Of a stretch of DNA of 64,000 bases, positions 13,785-24,040 are shown piece by piece; the stretch's first letter is position 1, and every line of letters starts with the position of its first letter. The stretch covers positions 2,067,501 through 2,131,500 of the forward strand of contig JADANN010000032.1 in NCBI GenBank assembly GCA_018806985.1. Reading direction: 5' to 3'. This DNA comes from Angiostrongylus vasorum (taxonomy: Eukaryota > Nematoda > Chromadorea > Rhabditida > Metastrongylidae). Made by a program: the position numbers and the translations under genes. The notes under the pieces are model-generated. The model was not told the origin of the DNA. It did no database searches and saw only the letters and a list, made by a program, of their open reading frames with translations.

Positions 13785-16700
13785 ATATAGAACAACAATA
13801 ACAGCATTAATAATGCCCACGTACATATAACAGTAACAATGTCTACATACATACATGCTATATATTATATAAATATTTTTTTTGTAGTAGAGCAAGAAGG
13901 GATGTTGTTCAATTACATGAACAAGGTCACTGTTTCGAACTAGGCTTGAGCTAACCAGATCTTCTATCTCTTCAATGCCACAAAATTGGTGTTCGACCTG
14001 CCTTGGGAAAAGCTACCTTCGACCTGCAAAAAGCCGGCGACGACTAATGGTGAGGAGGCTGGAATGCCCCCACTACACCTATCAAAGGATTCCGTTACGA
14101 ATGTTCTCGACTTCCGGTTGACTACAATCTTAACAAATATGTTTGCAATTCCCAAGACCAACTTTTCATTAACCTTGGCATTGATCAAAAAATTCACTAT
14201 ATTTCGATGAGCAAATACAGAGTGTTATTTCACTCTCCACTGACAAAAAGCTGACGTTTCGGCGGATTTCGCCTTCTTCAGAGGTTAGAAAAAGTCAAGC
14301 TGACTGTAACTAACTCAGCCAAACATCTCCGCCAAAACAGAAAATCCTAGACCAAGATTTCAGTCACATTAAAAGATTGCTTCTTCGAGCGCTTACCCTG
14401 TCCAGTGGTCTTCCACTGAGTATTTGAGGTGGAGATCAACTGCAAAGAGTTCAGATGAAAGCGTAGTGTACCTCTTCCACATTAAAACGTAAGTCCTAAA
14501 TATTGTGTGAGATCACGCGTGACAACGAGGCATTCCTCCCTGCTGTTCGTTTTCGGGTTTTTGGAATTTGTCCAAAATGCTTCTGCAGTTTTGCGCGTTG
14601 AAGTTTTCGATTCCTATGTAAAATTGGTAACTTCTACTTCAAAATCCTCCTCATATGTCTCGGTCTCTTATGCGCCCTTAGAGGCGTATTCGATCTAACT
14701 TTAAGTTTACCGACAACATGTTCTTTTAGACCGAAGCAGAGTACTTTTTTGCCAATGTATTCCTCCCCGCACGCTTTACAAGAGATCAGATAAAACCGCA
14801 CCCTAACTCGTCCAATCACCGTCTCAACAGTTAGGAGATGTGAAATTTTGCATTCCACATAAACGGTCGTACAGACGGTTTCGAACTAATTGCCGCCTTA
14901 GAATTCCCTAGTTGCTCTATAGCATTTTAATCACCATTATCGAATTCTCTGTACCGTCCCTTCTTAAGCAATATTTTAAAGTTGCACTTATTTCGTCGAA
15001 AATGAACAGCAGGATAAATGCGACCTTATTCTCACTAGAATTGTCGTCTGGGGCTTGGGTTTTCCTTTACACTTATTCTGAGGGGCTACTGTTTTGTACC
15101 CATTCGAAACGGCTGTTTGCCGCGCCAATTTCAGGGATTCTTCCTTCTGCTTTCTTCATGTGCGCACTCCGGTGGCTGTTCGAAACACGTTTCTTACAAA
15201 TGCCCCTTTTTTCTGTGTGATGGGTGAGAGGAGGATAGTGATCCAGTATGTTCATACTACTTGGCCACTTTGTAATGTAGTCGTTTTCGCAAAGGCTAAT
15301 TTGAAGTTCCAGAAATGGAGGCCAGTTTTCTTTCAGTTTCACTCGGATAAAATTAATGCGCTATGAGCGTCCATTCAGTAGCTCAAAACATTTGCGAACT
15401 TCCTCTTGTGTGGAGCAAACGACAAGGCTATCGTTTATATATCTACAGTAGAGTAATAAAGCCCAAAACCATGAAATAAGCGATTTCCCTCGAAACGTCA
15501 GCTTTTCCGTCAATAAGGAATAAAGTAACACCTCATGTATGCTCATCAAGAATGTAGAGAATAATCGTTTGTTTTTCTCCGGAGAAGCCACACTGCAGTA
15601 CTCGGTATTACCATCAGTTGGCAAGGAGCGTATTGCTAATAATCGACTTTCCTTTAACCTCGGTATGACTAATCAAGACGTATTCTTTCATTGAAAAGCT
15701 AACAATGCTTGGTAAAAAACTTGAAACTCTAATAGAACCACACGTGTTTTGCAGTTCATCTCTAACCGCTGTGTTTCACTGAGCCCAAATACAAATTGGA
15801 AACAGGAAGACGAACATGAGGTAACGAGCGGTCGTAAACCCTTTATTCTTATTCTCCTTCCGTTTCTTCTGTGTTACTTTATCTCACTGTCTCTTTCGTT
15901 TCCTCCCTCTCTCCCTTTTCCTACCTTTACTGGCCAACCGGGCAATGAAGTGAGAAATTCGGCGGGATACGGATAGTTCACCATTGCCATTGTCTCGAAC
16001 ACATCCTTAATGTAGTCGGCAAGAAATTTGTAGTCGTTTTCGGAAGCTAAGCGAGATCTCTCTTCAAGATGAAACACCTCGTTCAAGTATGATCGACCAT
16101 TAGCTGTAAGAACAATGTTGAGAAGGAAAATAGGTAATAACAGGGCAATGATTCAGCAAAACCAACAAAAATTGAGAGATTGAACGTTTTTCTTGAAAAA
16201 AGTCTGTACTTCTATTATGATTGGTCAGTAATAATAGACGAATATTACCACAGCTCATTATTATTCAATAAATCGATCGGTTGGTCAATCAATCGACTCG
16301 TCAATCAATGAACGACACCACACCTGTCTGCGCAAGGTTCCGCAGTGCTAGCCATCCTTTTTCAACCGCTTTCCTATTGCATCCTGCCGCCATAAATGAG
16401 CGAGTAACAATCTGAACCACTAAACAACATTAATTTCTAACTTAAATGCAAAATATTTGCTATAGCAGAGGTAAAATAATATTATTTACTCCTCGCTATC
16501 ATGCGTATGCAGACATTCTTGTCTATTACAAGCATTACTAAAGCAACATACTTGGGTACTTGGATGGCAGGACCTCACTGATTGTGCGGGCTCCTGCGTA
16601 GTCTCTATTTTTCAGAATTTTGTTGACTTAGCCATTGTGATTCCATGGAATCCCGAGGTCAGCAGATCCAAAGTCTGCCCCGGGTCGTCACCACCACAGG

Positions 16701-19700
16701 CAGTCGCAGCCTTTGTGGATCAGAAGGAGATTTGCGACTATGCGACTAATTTGATACCAGGACGGTGGTGGATCCTGGTATTGGTTTACTCTTAGCTAGG
16801 CTTCCTGATCGAAACGCTGGACTCCTTTCTAGCTTGGGAGACCCTGCCAGAGGATGAATCCTCCGCTGCACATCGCAGGACGACACCCAGGAACACTTCT
16901 CATGCACGATGAGACGGTAAAACGTTGGGAGGACTACAGCAGCTATATGCTATCGTTATAAATACCATTAGTATTACCATTATCTCAGTACTACTATGTT
17001 GCTTTTAAATACTGTACCATACGATTCGTTACCATTCAACTAAAAAGTAATCCTACCTTGTCGTATATGTCTTCTGGAATTTTGGAATCTATGAACCAGA
17101 ACACTGGTGCTGACGAGGCAATGGCTCTGAGTAATTTAGATTAAGAAAACCTTTTATACATGAGAGGAATTCAAAACATATGAGCAACTCACATGACTAG
17201 TAAAGAATAAAATAAAATATTGGGGGGCGGGCACCGCAGTGGCAGTAATACTGGTCATTAAGAGTACGATCCTGGTTCAATCGATGTGTGCTCACCAAGC
17301 CTCTATTCCCTCCGGTGGCGGAAGTTTTGTATCAGATCTGTTTGGGAAAACCTCGCTTTCTTCGATCCATGTGCGAACGCTCTGGCTTGCTTATCTCAGA
17401 ACTCCACGGAGAATCGGCTTGATCAGCATTTAGCGACATTCATGGCAAAAGGAAAATCTTCAAGCGGAAGCCGAATCTCCATACAAAAAGTTGGAAGGCT
17501 TTCGTGGATGATGTATGTGAGGAAACAAATCCAATGCAAGATATGCATTCATTTGGCTCTACCATGTTACGAATGGAGCTGAATGCCTGACCCATCCCTC
17601 AAATGATCAATATCCAATGCTTGTCCTTTTTACCCATTAAACGTAACACTTACCCATCGACTTTTTGTGGATATTTTATCCGAATCCAAGCCGCCAACAT
17701 TCCACCATATGACCCACCGAAAGCAATGACAGCTGATTTCTGTGCACCATTAAGTTTCTATAAATGGAATTTGCGATCACATGGTCAGAGTAAAGGCTAG
17801 GAAGCCATGGATGAAATACGTGTTTTAAAGATGTCGTTACAAAATATGTTCGTTGGTCCCAAAAGGCTCGTTCTGCAACGGGAGAAGCACCGTTTCTACT
17901 TTCATCAAAATTCTACGCTAGTCTCTTAAAATCTACGAAAGGCAGCAGGATCATCCCATCACATTTGAGGTTCTGAGCTTTTCAAGTGAGTCGAACGCAG
18001 CGATGGCAAAATCCATAATCACTTTTTGCACAGCGACTAACGTTATTGATGGTTATGTGTTGTAATACCAACTGGCAGATTACAGAAGTAGACTTTTAGT
18101 GGGAAACAAACATCAAGGAGTACTGGTCGTTCTAAACAGGTCGAAATCTTAAACATAATTCTATATGAGGTTTTTTATCTATAAAAAAAACAAACGTTTT
18201 GTTTAAGGTGGTCGATAAGCATTACAAAATCAGCCAGAGCCTGCTCTGAGCTAAGATAACCAAGGTGATCTGTCGTATTATAACTCTTATCGCCATAAGG
18301 TTGAGTTTTTCCGTAGAAGCGATGCTCAGCGAAGACGACGGCAGCATGGAACTCTGGTGCAATATCCCACATAAAACCCTGGAAGAATCCTTCTTAGCCA
18401 ATTTTTACATAATTTTGTTGGAATATCCATTACAGAATGTAGAGCAGTAGTTAGAGGCGCTCTGCTGCGCACACAGGATTTGTGGCTGATTCGATCCATC
18501 AACCTAGTTTAATATATAAGTAAGCCACCGTAATATAGTACGGTTAGTATCATATAGGGAAGATATGCATTCAATCACCCCTACGACCTCTACTGAGATA
18601 GACACGGCAAAACGTCGAAAAATCTCCGAAGATCTCTAATGAATCGATAATTTTTTTAAAGATCTAGAAAAATTACAAAAATTGAAAATTTACACCCATG
18701 AGTGAAGATGGAAAAATCTCCTTGTTTTTTCTACCCATTAAGTTGAAATATGCAATATTAACGGTCTCGTATTTAAAAAAAGCTCATAAAAGTCCTTCAT
18801 AGTGATCGTTCTATACCTTACAAGGAATACTCCCTATCTTATCATGTTATCGCACCCTTCACATCGCTTTTTATTCCTCGAACACTATTTAAGGGTGCTT
18901 ACATCTCAGCGTGAGCACTTCTGCTCAATTCCATTTCACCGACACTATTCAAGCAATAGGAAAGCCCGGCAGGGCAAACAAGAAAAATAAGGAGACATGC
19001 TCGATAAAAATTCTTCTATCAGACTGGTCAGCTCGTTTTCAGCAACTTGGATTAAACGAGAAATTTTGTAAATAGCTACATGATTACCACAGACTTACAA
19101 CAACAGACTTACAACTTAAAGACTCACAACGAACAGAACGATGGATCTTTCAAAGAAGATGTTTATTATGCAAACGCAAATTTATGTGTTAAGTTTCTGC
19201 TGAAGTTGCGAACGAAGGTGTTTGGCTGAGTGGATTGCATATCCGAACTTTCCAGGCTCTGAAGAAGACGAAACCACCTGAACATCAGCTATTGCATACT
19301 AATAAATGCTGTAGTATCAACCTCATTACCGCTCATATATTAAAAATAGTGAATTACTGATCATTGCCGAGGCTAACAAAAAGCCGGTATTGGAACTTGT
19401 TAACTAAATAATTTTTGATCGGTACTTTTCTGAGATTCTTCACTCGATCAGTGCTCCACATCGTAGGATTCGACTCGATGCGACAATAAAAAAGCCATAA
19501 CGCAGAGCACGACCATCTGTGGATCATCGTTCAATCCGATTCTGAAGAAGATGAGGACGGCAAAACGTTAAGCGAATAAGTCTTTTTATCAGTCTCCTGT
19601 TTGCTCAATAATCGAAGAAGGTCATTCTTGATCAGTTGATTATTCCTCCCAACGGTTTGCCGCCTCGTCGTGGCTAGGAGGTGTTCCTGGGTGTCGAGCT

Positions 19701-22667
19701 GTGATGTACCAGCAGAGGGATTTATCCCTCCAGTAAGGCCTCCCAGATTGAGAAGGAGTCCGGCGTTTCCATCAGGAAGCCCAGCTAAGAGTAAACTAAT
19801 ACCAGGATCCACCACCGTCCTGGTATCAAACTGGTCGTATGGTGGCAAATCTCCCTCTGATTCACTAGGGCGGGGACTCCTTATGGTGGTGACGACCTGG
19901 TGCACAGTTTGGCTAGGCACACGGCGGGACTCCAGGGAATCACAATGACTAGATCGGTGAAACTCCGAAATAATGGAAATTATGCTGGGCCCGCACAACC
20001 AGTGAAGATAGTCATCCAAGTACCGAAGTAAGAATTCATGCTCTCACCATGACTAATGCTGCTGTCACGTGATTTCCTTTGGAAACTGAAGATAGCCGTG
20101 ATAGAGCGCTTTTAGGTCATCACTAGAGCTAGTTGGGGCCTTTATGGAGAGATCGAAGTTTGTTTGTAACGATTTGGATTGGACGGTAACGAATCTTGTC
20201 ACGGGAGAAATACTGCGGTTAGTCCACCGATCTTTAGGGGACGATATAAGCAGCCAAATTCATATCTCCAACAAAGGATAAAAAAGGTTCTCGACACAGC
20301 GACTTCATCAAGCATTGTTAGAAGTGAGTGAATGAATGCAAATCTGGCCCATGCAATGAATGGCTCGCGGTGGCCTATCGATGCACCGAGTCAGTGCTGT
20401 CATCCGTCCAGACATGTCTGCTACCAATTTGCCGACCCCAGAGGAATGGAAGGATTGGCGAGCCTCGGGACGGAATCGAACCCATGTGTGCTACTGGGCA
20501 CCTTTAACCGGTGCGCTTCACGTGGCCTTTACTTCCAATAACTAGCAACAAATTATGTCTACGATGAAGCGGTGCTGTTGGCGTGAACAGGATTTCTGTC
20601 TAATGTGTCACACTCGCGTTGATAATATCCTTATTAACTGGTTCATTGGCTGATTACCATAAGCTTCATTACACGTTCAGTACAAATTCATTACAACAAC
20701 TAGTTTTTTGAACTGATAAGATATGTAATGATCTCTTTCTTTGAAAGTTACCACCCCAATGCATCACTCAGAGTGAATTTTCATGGACAAAATTCACTCC
20801 ACGTCATTAATTTCGTGTTTCACCCCATGGATAGGAAAAAAAAAGAAAGAAAAAGTAGAAAAAACATTCATGATGGCAGAGGGACAGGCATCGATGAAAG
20901 GTTGGATAGGAACATGGAAGATGTAGATGATCCACAAGAAAATTCACCTATTAGAAAAACTAGAACTGAGACTGACATTGAACGCTTCTGGATAATGTTT
21001 CGATAAGGCCGGAAAAAGCAATTCTGAGGAAAAAACGGCCAATTTTTCTAGAATGTTCTATATTAAGTATCGCAGAGGTGATTGGACGAATACATACTAT
21101 ATGCAGCTATTTACAGAAGCGTATTGATATAACACGTTAGTGTTTCTATCCTCCTAGGTTGCTTGTAATTTGCCCACATCGGAGCAATCGGGGAGCTCTA
21201 GGCACGCTAACGACCCAAAGCCCGTTGGGGCACCTCTAACCACTGCCTACACGAGTAATACTTATCATTGAATAAGTCGATATTCATCTAGTTTTCTATT
21301 TGTCTATAAAATAGCGAGTTATTTATCAGCGTCGAAGGTAATAGAAAGCTGGTCATGGAAATACTTAAATTGTTCGCAGTGATGAAGAATGCATTTTAAG
21401 AAGCAATCTACGAAGTGGATTTTCAATATTGAGCAAAGGGGAGCTTTTCTTCTTGGCTATACGCTAACGTGGGGTGCTGATAACTTCACAAGTAAATCTC
21501 TGAAGAATTTTTGGTAACGGTAGGAACAACTGGTTAAGGGCTTGGCCATTATTTCTTGAGCAGTTAAACATCGAACAAACCGTGTTCATCGCAAAGCCCT
21601 CCAGTTTCCCTTCATTTCCTGTGTAGAAGAAAATCGGGCCACCTTTCTCATAGCTTTCGACGTTAAGAAAATACCTTAAAGAGAATTTACTGATTTACGA
21701 TTCAGTGAAAAAAACACGTAAGATTACAATTTTCCACAAGCATATAAAAACAACCGTATTTCTTCGACCCCGGAACAGATCGAACCACGATTTCCCTTTC
21801 CGGGGACTCGCGCATTACACCCTGCGCTACACAGGCTCTTGCTCTGCGTTTCTCTCAACTAGTTTTCTATCTACCTGTGCCATCAGCATTCACTTGTCAA
21901 CGGGACTGATATAGTTTTGCGAACATCCCAGCATCGTTGTGATTGATTTCGTATAATAGCCCGCCGTGTAAATTGTAATGAGCAGTAAATAAAAAAGTAA
22001 AAAATATTTCCTTTCGTTTAGGCTTAAGCTTAGGCCTAGGCCCCTTAAGCCTAAGCCTAAGCCTAAGACTAGTAAAACTAGTCTTATAAGAGGATATGTA
22101 ACGGCAACCGAACACATTTTCTTCTCATTAGGCTTATTAATAACCGAAAATTACTAGATAAGTACGGTCATTCATCAAAATTGCTGGTTAAAAAAGAAGG
22201 CGCCTTCAAAATCATTGAATCGAAGTCTCCATTAAAAAAAAATATTTTCTTATGAAGAAGGTTATTTTTCAAGTGTGGTCATTCTCAAACTACCGAATAT
22301 AACAACAACAGCGACAGTCCGTTCTGGTTGAGAGTTAATAGACGACTGTGAATATTTTGCCCAGCATTCGAGTTCGAATAATCGAACTGGATAGGTAACA
22401 GCAGGCTGGCAAGTCAGAAGTAGAACACGGTCCATCCCAAAAGTGGACTTCTTACCGTAGCTTAAAATTGTCCTTATTAGCAAATGAGAAGTGGTCGACA
22501 GGTACGTCATCAAGCCATTCTTCTGTCCACTTATAGGCTGAGCGCCTACGAACATTGTTCGTCTCCTCCAGTTGATGGAGTTGCGTCCATATGTTCGGAT
22601 CACGAATATGCATGAACGACAACGCCGCCTCGCTGTAGATGAGGAGGAAAACGAATGCAGTCAACAT
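6225..22667 (-). CDS. S28 serine carboxypeptidase, Pro-X carboxypeptidase-like (11 exons, 3' end missing)
   Basis: Exons in transcription order: 22667-22456, 21674-21581, 18378-18196, 17757-17654, 17126-17057, 16411-16324, 16103-15925, 13705-13640, 9600-9487, 9388-9279, 6323-6225. All phases agree, giving about 439 codons. Residues 1-17 form a signal peptide ([17 protein letters not shown]). Family signatures follow: [12 protein letters not shown] (exon 2), EHRFYGKT (exon 3), and GGSYGGM (exon 4), whose Ser, near residue 179, is the expected nucleophile. Exon 9 has NYTG and [10 protein letters not shown], exon 10 has [19 protein letters not shown], exon 11 has [10 protein letters not shown]28 enzymes remove the C-terminal residue after proline in lysosomal or secreted settings; that role is inferred from family. 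The ATG is fixed by a trans-splice-like acceptor one base upstream. The family usually has about 500 residues; the last ~60, with NGxLDPW (catalytic Asp) and the His, were not found. The exon 11 donor (GTTGGT) is weak. Introns hold PLE, RTE-neighbour and SINE insertions. Confidence 0.87.
6556..6674 (+). repeat. Family-D SINE fragment
   Basis: Contains the family-D core: AAGGTAATCACCGGTTCGAA (B-box-like) followed by GAGCTTTGCAAACATCTGACC. It abuts the PLE end at 6675. Confidence 0.55.
6675..6975 (-). mobile_element. PLE 3'-end fragment, inverted
   Basis: Its reverse complement matches the PLE end at about 3200-3450: a GGTGGGTTTTTTCAGAAGC-like tract, TTCCAGGCTCTGAAGAAGGC, then the tail AAGTAAACGTGTGCTGTTTA and CTCGCGATTGCTGAGAAAG. 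No coding part remains. Confidence 0.7.
6762..6797 (-). ncRNA. Hammerhead-ribozyme-like motif (PLE end)
   Basis: Minus strand: GGCT, CTGAAGA, A, hairpin GGCG-ATTC-TGCC, GAAACGTC, AGCT. The core is the same as at 3336-3371; only one loop base differs. Confidence 0.6.
7019..7170 (+). mobile_element. PLE terminal fragment, direct orientation
   Basis: Begins GAAACGTCAGCTACG, the 3' half of the hammerhead-like motif, and continues with the PLE tail through GTTTAACAAGCTCGCGATTG to GGTCGATCCTGGGAA near 7162. With the fragment at 6675-6775 it forms a long inverted repeat. Confidence 0.65.
7171..8327. other. Intergenic or intronic stretch, little recognisable
   Basis: Downstream part of S28 intron 10 (6324-9278). 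A family-D fragment lies at about 7375-7480, with GTAATCCTGGGTTTGAACC. Nothing else was recognised; open frames here are short and lack family signatures. Confidence 0.5.
8328..8610 (+). repeat. Family-A tRNA-like SINE
   Basis: Starts GGGCACGTGTAGCGCAGTGG (A box), ends near the ATCAACGCCG-type tail. The B box is degraded. Lies in S28 intron 10. Confidence 0.75.
9900..10135 (+). repeat. Family-B SINE, 3' part
   Basis: Matches the 3' half of family B: ACATTCATAAAGAAGAAATC, CTCAAGCAACAGCCGAAGC, then GAAAACAAATCGAATGCAAG with AAGTGTTAAGATCCG. The 76-codon frame here is repeat-derived. Confidence 0.55.
10390..10520 (-). repeat. Family-A SINE fragment
   Basis: Plus text GATAAAGCAAATGGCGTTGG, GATGCACCGTGCATTCGACG and GAATTGCGGTGGTCTGCTAA are the reverse complement of the family-A 3' half. 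Confidence 0.65.
10600..10850 (-). repeat. Family-D tRNA-like SINE
   Basis: Plus text runs from ATGTGAAATACAACCATAAC through GCTGAGATATTCGCAAAAG and GGGCCAGATCGAACCACGAT to CTGCACCACGGAGGCC. Reversed, it carries a B box (GGTTCGATCTGGC) and an A-box-like TGGTGCAGTG. The 137-codon open frame here is a by-product. Confidence 0.7.
10925..11400 (+). repeat. Two family-D SINE copies in tandem
   Basis: The first copy (10925-11100) has CTTCCGTGGAGCAGTGAGTA as A box and CATGGTTCGATTTGTCC as B box. The second (about 11110-11400) starts at GCCTCATCTTAACTGTGTTC and ends in CATTTCACATAATATCATGC. Confidence 0.6.
11460..11935 (-). mobile_element. PLE fragment, endonuclease region
   Basis: The reverse complement parallels the 3' coding part of the PLEs at 2600-3110 and 14510-14960: ATTGAAATACCAGCGAACAC, CTTGTATGACGG, GGAATACATTAGCGAAACGT and TAAACTTAAGGTGGAAC. 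Heavily mutated. It lies in S28 intron 8. Confidence 0.55.
12110..12245 (-). repeat. Family-A SINE, 5' half
   Basis: Plus text CAAGCCTGGCTCCAATTCGC, GAAGGCTTGGTGAGGTCGGT and CATTGCGCTACACGCACC is the reverse of the family-A tRNA-like head. The 125-codon frame across it is not a gene. Confidence 0.6.
12250..13630. other. Unannotated stretch in S28 intron 8
   Basis: No repeat family, coding signature or RNA was recognised. A 70-codon and a 62-codon minus frame at 13245-13566 overlap in different frames and show no conserved motif. Confidence 0.5.
13744..13792. repeat. AT-rich microsatellite
   Basis: ATACATATATATATATATAT and similar AT or ATAC runs, in S28 intron 7. Confidence 0.8.
14251..14281 (-). 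ncRNA. Hammerhead-ribozyme-like motif (PLE end)
   Basis: Minus strand: CTGAAGA, A, hairpin GGCG-AAATC-CGCC, GAAACGTCAG. The core and stem II are intact with four GC pairs, but the flanking stem I is weak (ACCT against AGCT). Confidence 0.55.
14251..15625 (-). mobile_element. Penelope-like element (RT end, GIY-YIG, 3' end) in S28 intron 7
   Basis: Minus order: RT motif C as [20 protein letters not shown] (15440-15370; the canonical first Asp is Asn). Then [31 protein letters not shown] (15300-15200), a GIY-YIG remnant [20 protein letters not shown] near 14790, and the 3' region with TGATCTCACAC, GACTGAAATCTTGG and GTTTGGCTGAG. It ends in a hammerhead-like core at 14251. Several frameshifts show it is inactive. 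It is same-sense to the host gene. Confidence 0.8.
16550..16930 (+). repeat. Family-C dispersed repeat
   Basis: Head GGTACTTGGATGGCAGGACC, then CCATGGAATCCCGAGGTCAG, GATACCAGGACGGTGGTGG, CCTGGTATTGGTTTACTC, and tail GATGAGACGGTAAAACGTTG. Lies in S28 intron 5. Confidence 0.75.
17224..17565 (+). repeat. Family-B tRNA-like SINE
   Basis: Head GGCGGGCACCGCAGTGGCAG (A box), B box CTGGTTCAATC, body CTCCGGTGGCGGAAG, and tail GCAAGATATGC. It fills most of S28 intron 4. Confidence 0.75.
18437..18590 (+). repeat. Family-A SINE with internal deletion
   Basis: A box TGTAGAGCAGTAGTTAGAGG and B box CTGATTCGATCC are close to consensus; the middle is deleted, and the tail has AAGCCACCGTAATATAG and ATATGCATTCAATCACC. 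Confidence 0.65.
18600..19190. other. Unannotated stretch in S28 intron 2
   Basis: AT-rich, with no recognised repeat or coding signature. Confidence 0.45.
19200..19400 (+). mobile_element. PLE 3'-end remnant with decayed hammerhead-like motif
   Basis: GGTGTTTGGCTGAGTGGATT and TTCCAGGCTCTGAAGAAG match PLE ends, and GCCGAGGCTAACAAAAAG matches the terminal segment. The ribozyme-like part (19259-19289) has lost the GAAAC and stem II pairing. Confidence 0.6.
19542..19572 (+). other. Degenerate hammerhead-like core
   Basis: CTGAAGA is followed by AGATGAGGACGG, CAAAACGTTA and AGC; only part of the PLE-type core is kept. Confidence 0.3.
19634..20030 (-). repeat. Family-C dispersed repeat
   Basis: Reverse complement of family C, including CCAGGATCCACCACCGTCC and GTCATCCAAGTACCGAAG at its head. 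The 162-codon minus frame across it is the repeat, not a gene. Confidence 0.75.
20272..20535 (-). repeat. Family-A tRNA-like SINE
   Basis: Plus text CTCGCGGTGGCCTATCGATG, CAATTTGCCGACCCCAGAGG and GGAATCGAACCCATGTGTG is reverse family A. Confidence 0.75.
21075..21255 (-). repeat. Family-A SINE, diverged
   Basis: GAGGTGATTGGACGAATACA, TATCCTCCTAGG and GGGGCACCTCTAACCACTGC fit reverse family A with many changes. Confidence 0.5.
21770..22000 (-). repeat. Family-D tRNA-like SINE
   Basis: CCGGAACAGATCGAACCACG, CTGCGCTACACAGGCTC, GTTTCTCTCAACTAGTTTTC, then an AGTTTTGCGAACATCCCAGC tail copy nearby. It directly precedes the telomere-like array. Confidence 0.65.
22018..22066. repeat. Interstitial telomere-like repeat, head-to-head TTAGGC arrays
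   Basis: TTAGGC at 22018 and 22030, with variants TTAAGC (22024) and CTAGGC (22036), then a CCC-containing centre, then GCCTAA three times at 22049-22066. TTAGGC is the nematode telomere unit. Units face each other across the centre. Confidence 0.75.
22064..22086. repeat. Perfect 10-bp palindrome with 3-base loop
   Basis: TAAGACTAGT, then AAA, then ACTAGTCTTA. It overlaps the end of the telomere-like array. Confidence 0.85.
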
Positions 22668-22670
22668 TCT
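22668..22670 (-). other. Probable spliced-leader trans-splice acceptor of the S28 gene
   Basis: Read on the minus strand, ATATTTTCAG is followed by one base and then the ATG at 22667. This sets the start codon ahead of an ATG 23 codons upstream in the same frame. Confidence 0.55.
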
Positions 22671-22689
22671 GAAAATATCAGCGCCAGGA

Positions 22690-23745
22690 AGGTGAAGCTG
22701 ACGTGAAAAAACAGAATGAGGAGTACCACAAATCATCTATGACTTTGTATGCCCTGCACTTCTAGACGATATAAAAAAAATTTCGCTGCCGAAATCAGGC
22801 ATAGAATGGGAATGGGAGAACTCACTGGGAGGTGAGACATTCCAGATTGCTTCAACAAACAGAGGACAGATGAATAAAACGAAATGAGTAACAAATCGCT
22901 AGAAAAAAAAGGAAGGTGAAAGTAAAATGGCATCGTAAATTTCACGCAGGTCTTTCAAGCGATAAGAGAAAAGGTTTGATACGCCACTAGTAAAGCGGGG
23001 TCAAGCGTGAAATCAATAAGAAGATAGCTTTCGTCTTTTATAAAGAACTTTCTATGATGTTTTTCCTATCTATTGAACATTACTGAGTAGAGCTCAAAGG
23101 ATCCTCATAAGGATGAAGGGGGTTATTTTGCAAATATATATGCATATATATGTATATATATTTCTATACATATATATAAAAAAAGAGAGTAAAATGCTTA
23201 GTAACAGTCATGAAATGCTGAAAATAGCGTAACAAGTGAATTTGTAATTTAAAGTGTAGTAGACAAAAGGTAATCTGAGTGATCACGATGCCGAGCTGTC
23301 CACAAAGCGAGCGGCTATGTCCGGCCCGCCAGTAAGAGAGAACTGAGCTCTCAAGTTAACAAACGGCGTTGGCATTGATCGAACGACAACAGTTGGTAAA
23401 GTTTCATTCTTTAGTCACCACTGAGTTCTTTGAGATGATTTGTTGTGATATAATAATTTTTTCCTCCATCCAATCTTGTTACCGTCGTGGTTTCAAGAGA
23501 GCAGATTTAAAGGACACCTTCAACAATCTTGATTTATTGCTTTAGGAAAATAGAAATTTTAAGACGGTTAATGTGTAGAGGGACAGAATAGAGGATCACA
23601 GGAATATCAGCAAAGTGAAGAACAGCGAGGGACACTTGTTTGAAGATCCCGCGTATGGTTTCGCTAGTTTACCTAACATGCGAATAGATGACCTGATACA
23701 GAGCCAGATGTCAAGGGCTATTATGCCCAGTATAACTTCTATAGG
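22690..23745. other. Unannotated 5' flank of the S28 gene
   Basis: Upstream region of the S28 gene. Holds an ATAT-type run at 23137-23180. No recognised coding or repeat family; promoter elements cannot be pointed to. Confidence 0.45.
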
Positions 23746-23747
23746 AC

Positions 23748-24040
23748 GAGCGTAGTGCAGCTACTGCTCCAGAGGTGCTATGACATGCACACCTGATCGA
23801 TCGCTAGTTCATTTCCGCACCCTTTGCCCACCAAGCATTCCATCACTCTGTGGTCCATGACTTGGTAGCAGCCTTCCCTGGAACAATAGCGGCACTGATT
23901 TGAGAGATCGGTAGGCCACCGCGAGTCATTGTAAAGCCCAGATATGCATTCAGTCACCTCCAAGCGATGCTTAATAAAGTCGAGTGCATGGCGCATCCCT
24001 CAGGGGATTGATCAATACCGAACACTTTATCCTTACCACA
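23748..24040 (+). repeat. Family-A tRNA-like SINE
   Basis: GAGCGTAGTGCAGCTACTGC head, TAGGCCACCGCGAGTCATTG body, GGCGCATCCCTCAGGGGATT tail. Confidence 0.75.

Noticed and set aside
19531..20019. 162-codon minus open frame
   Set aside because: It lies almost wholly in a family-C repeat; the same frame reappears in other copies such as 45455-45721 and 36233-36541.
21890..22117. Leu/Gly repeat protein frames
   Set aside because: They are translations of the telomere-like TTAGGC array.
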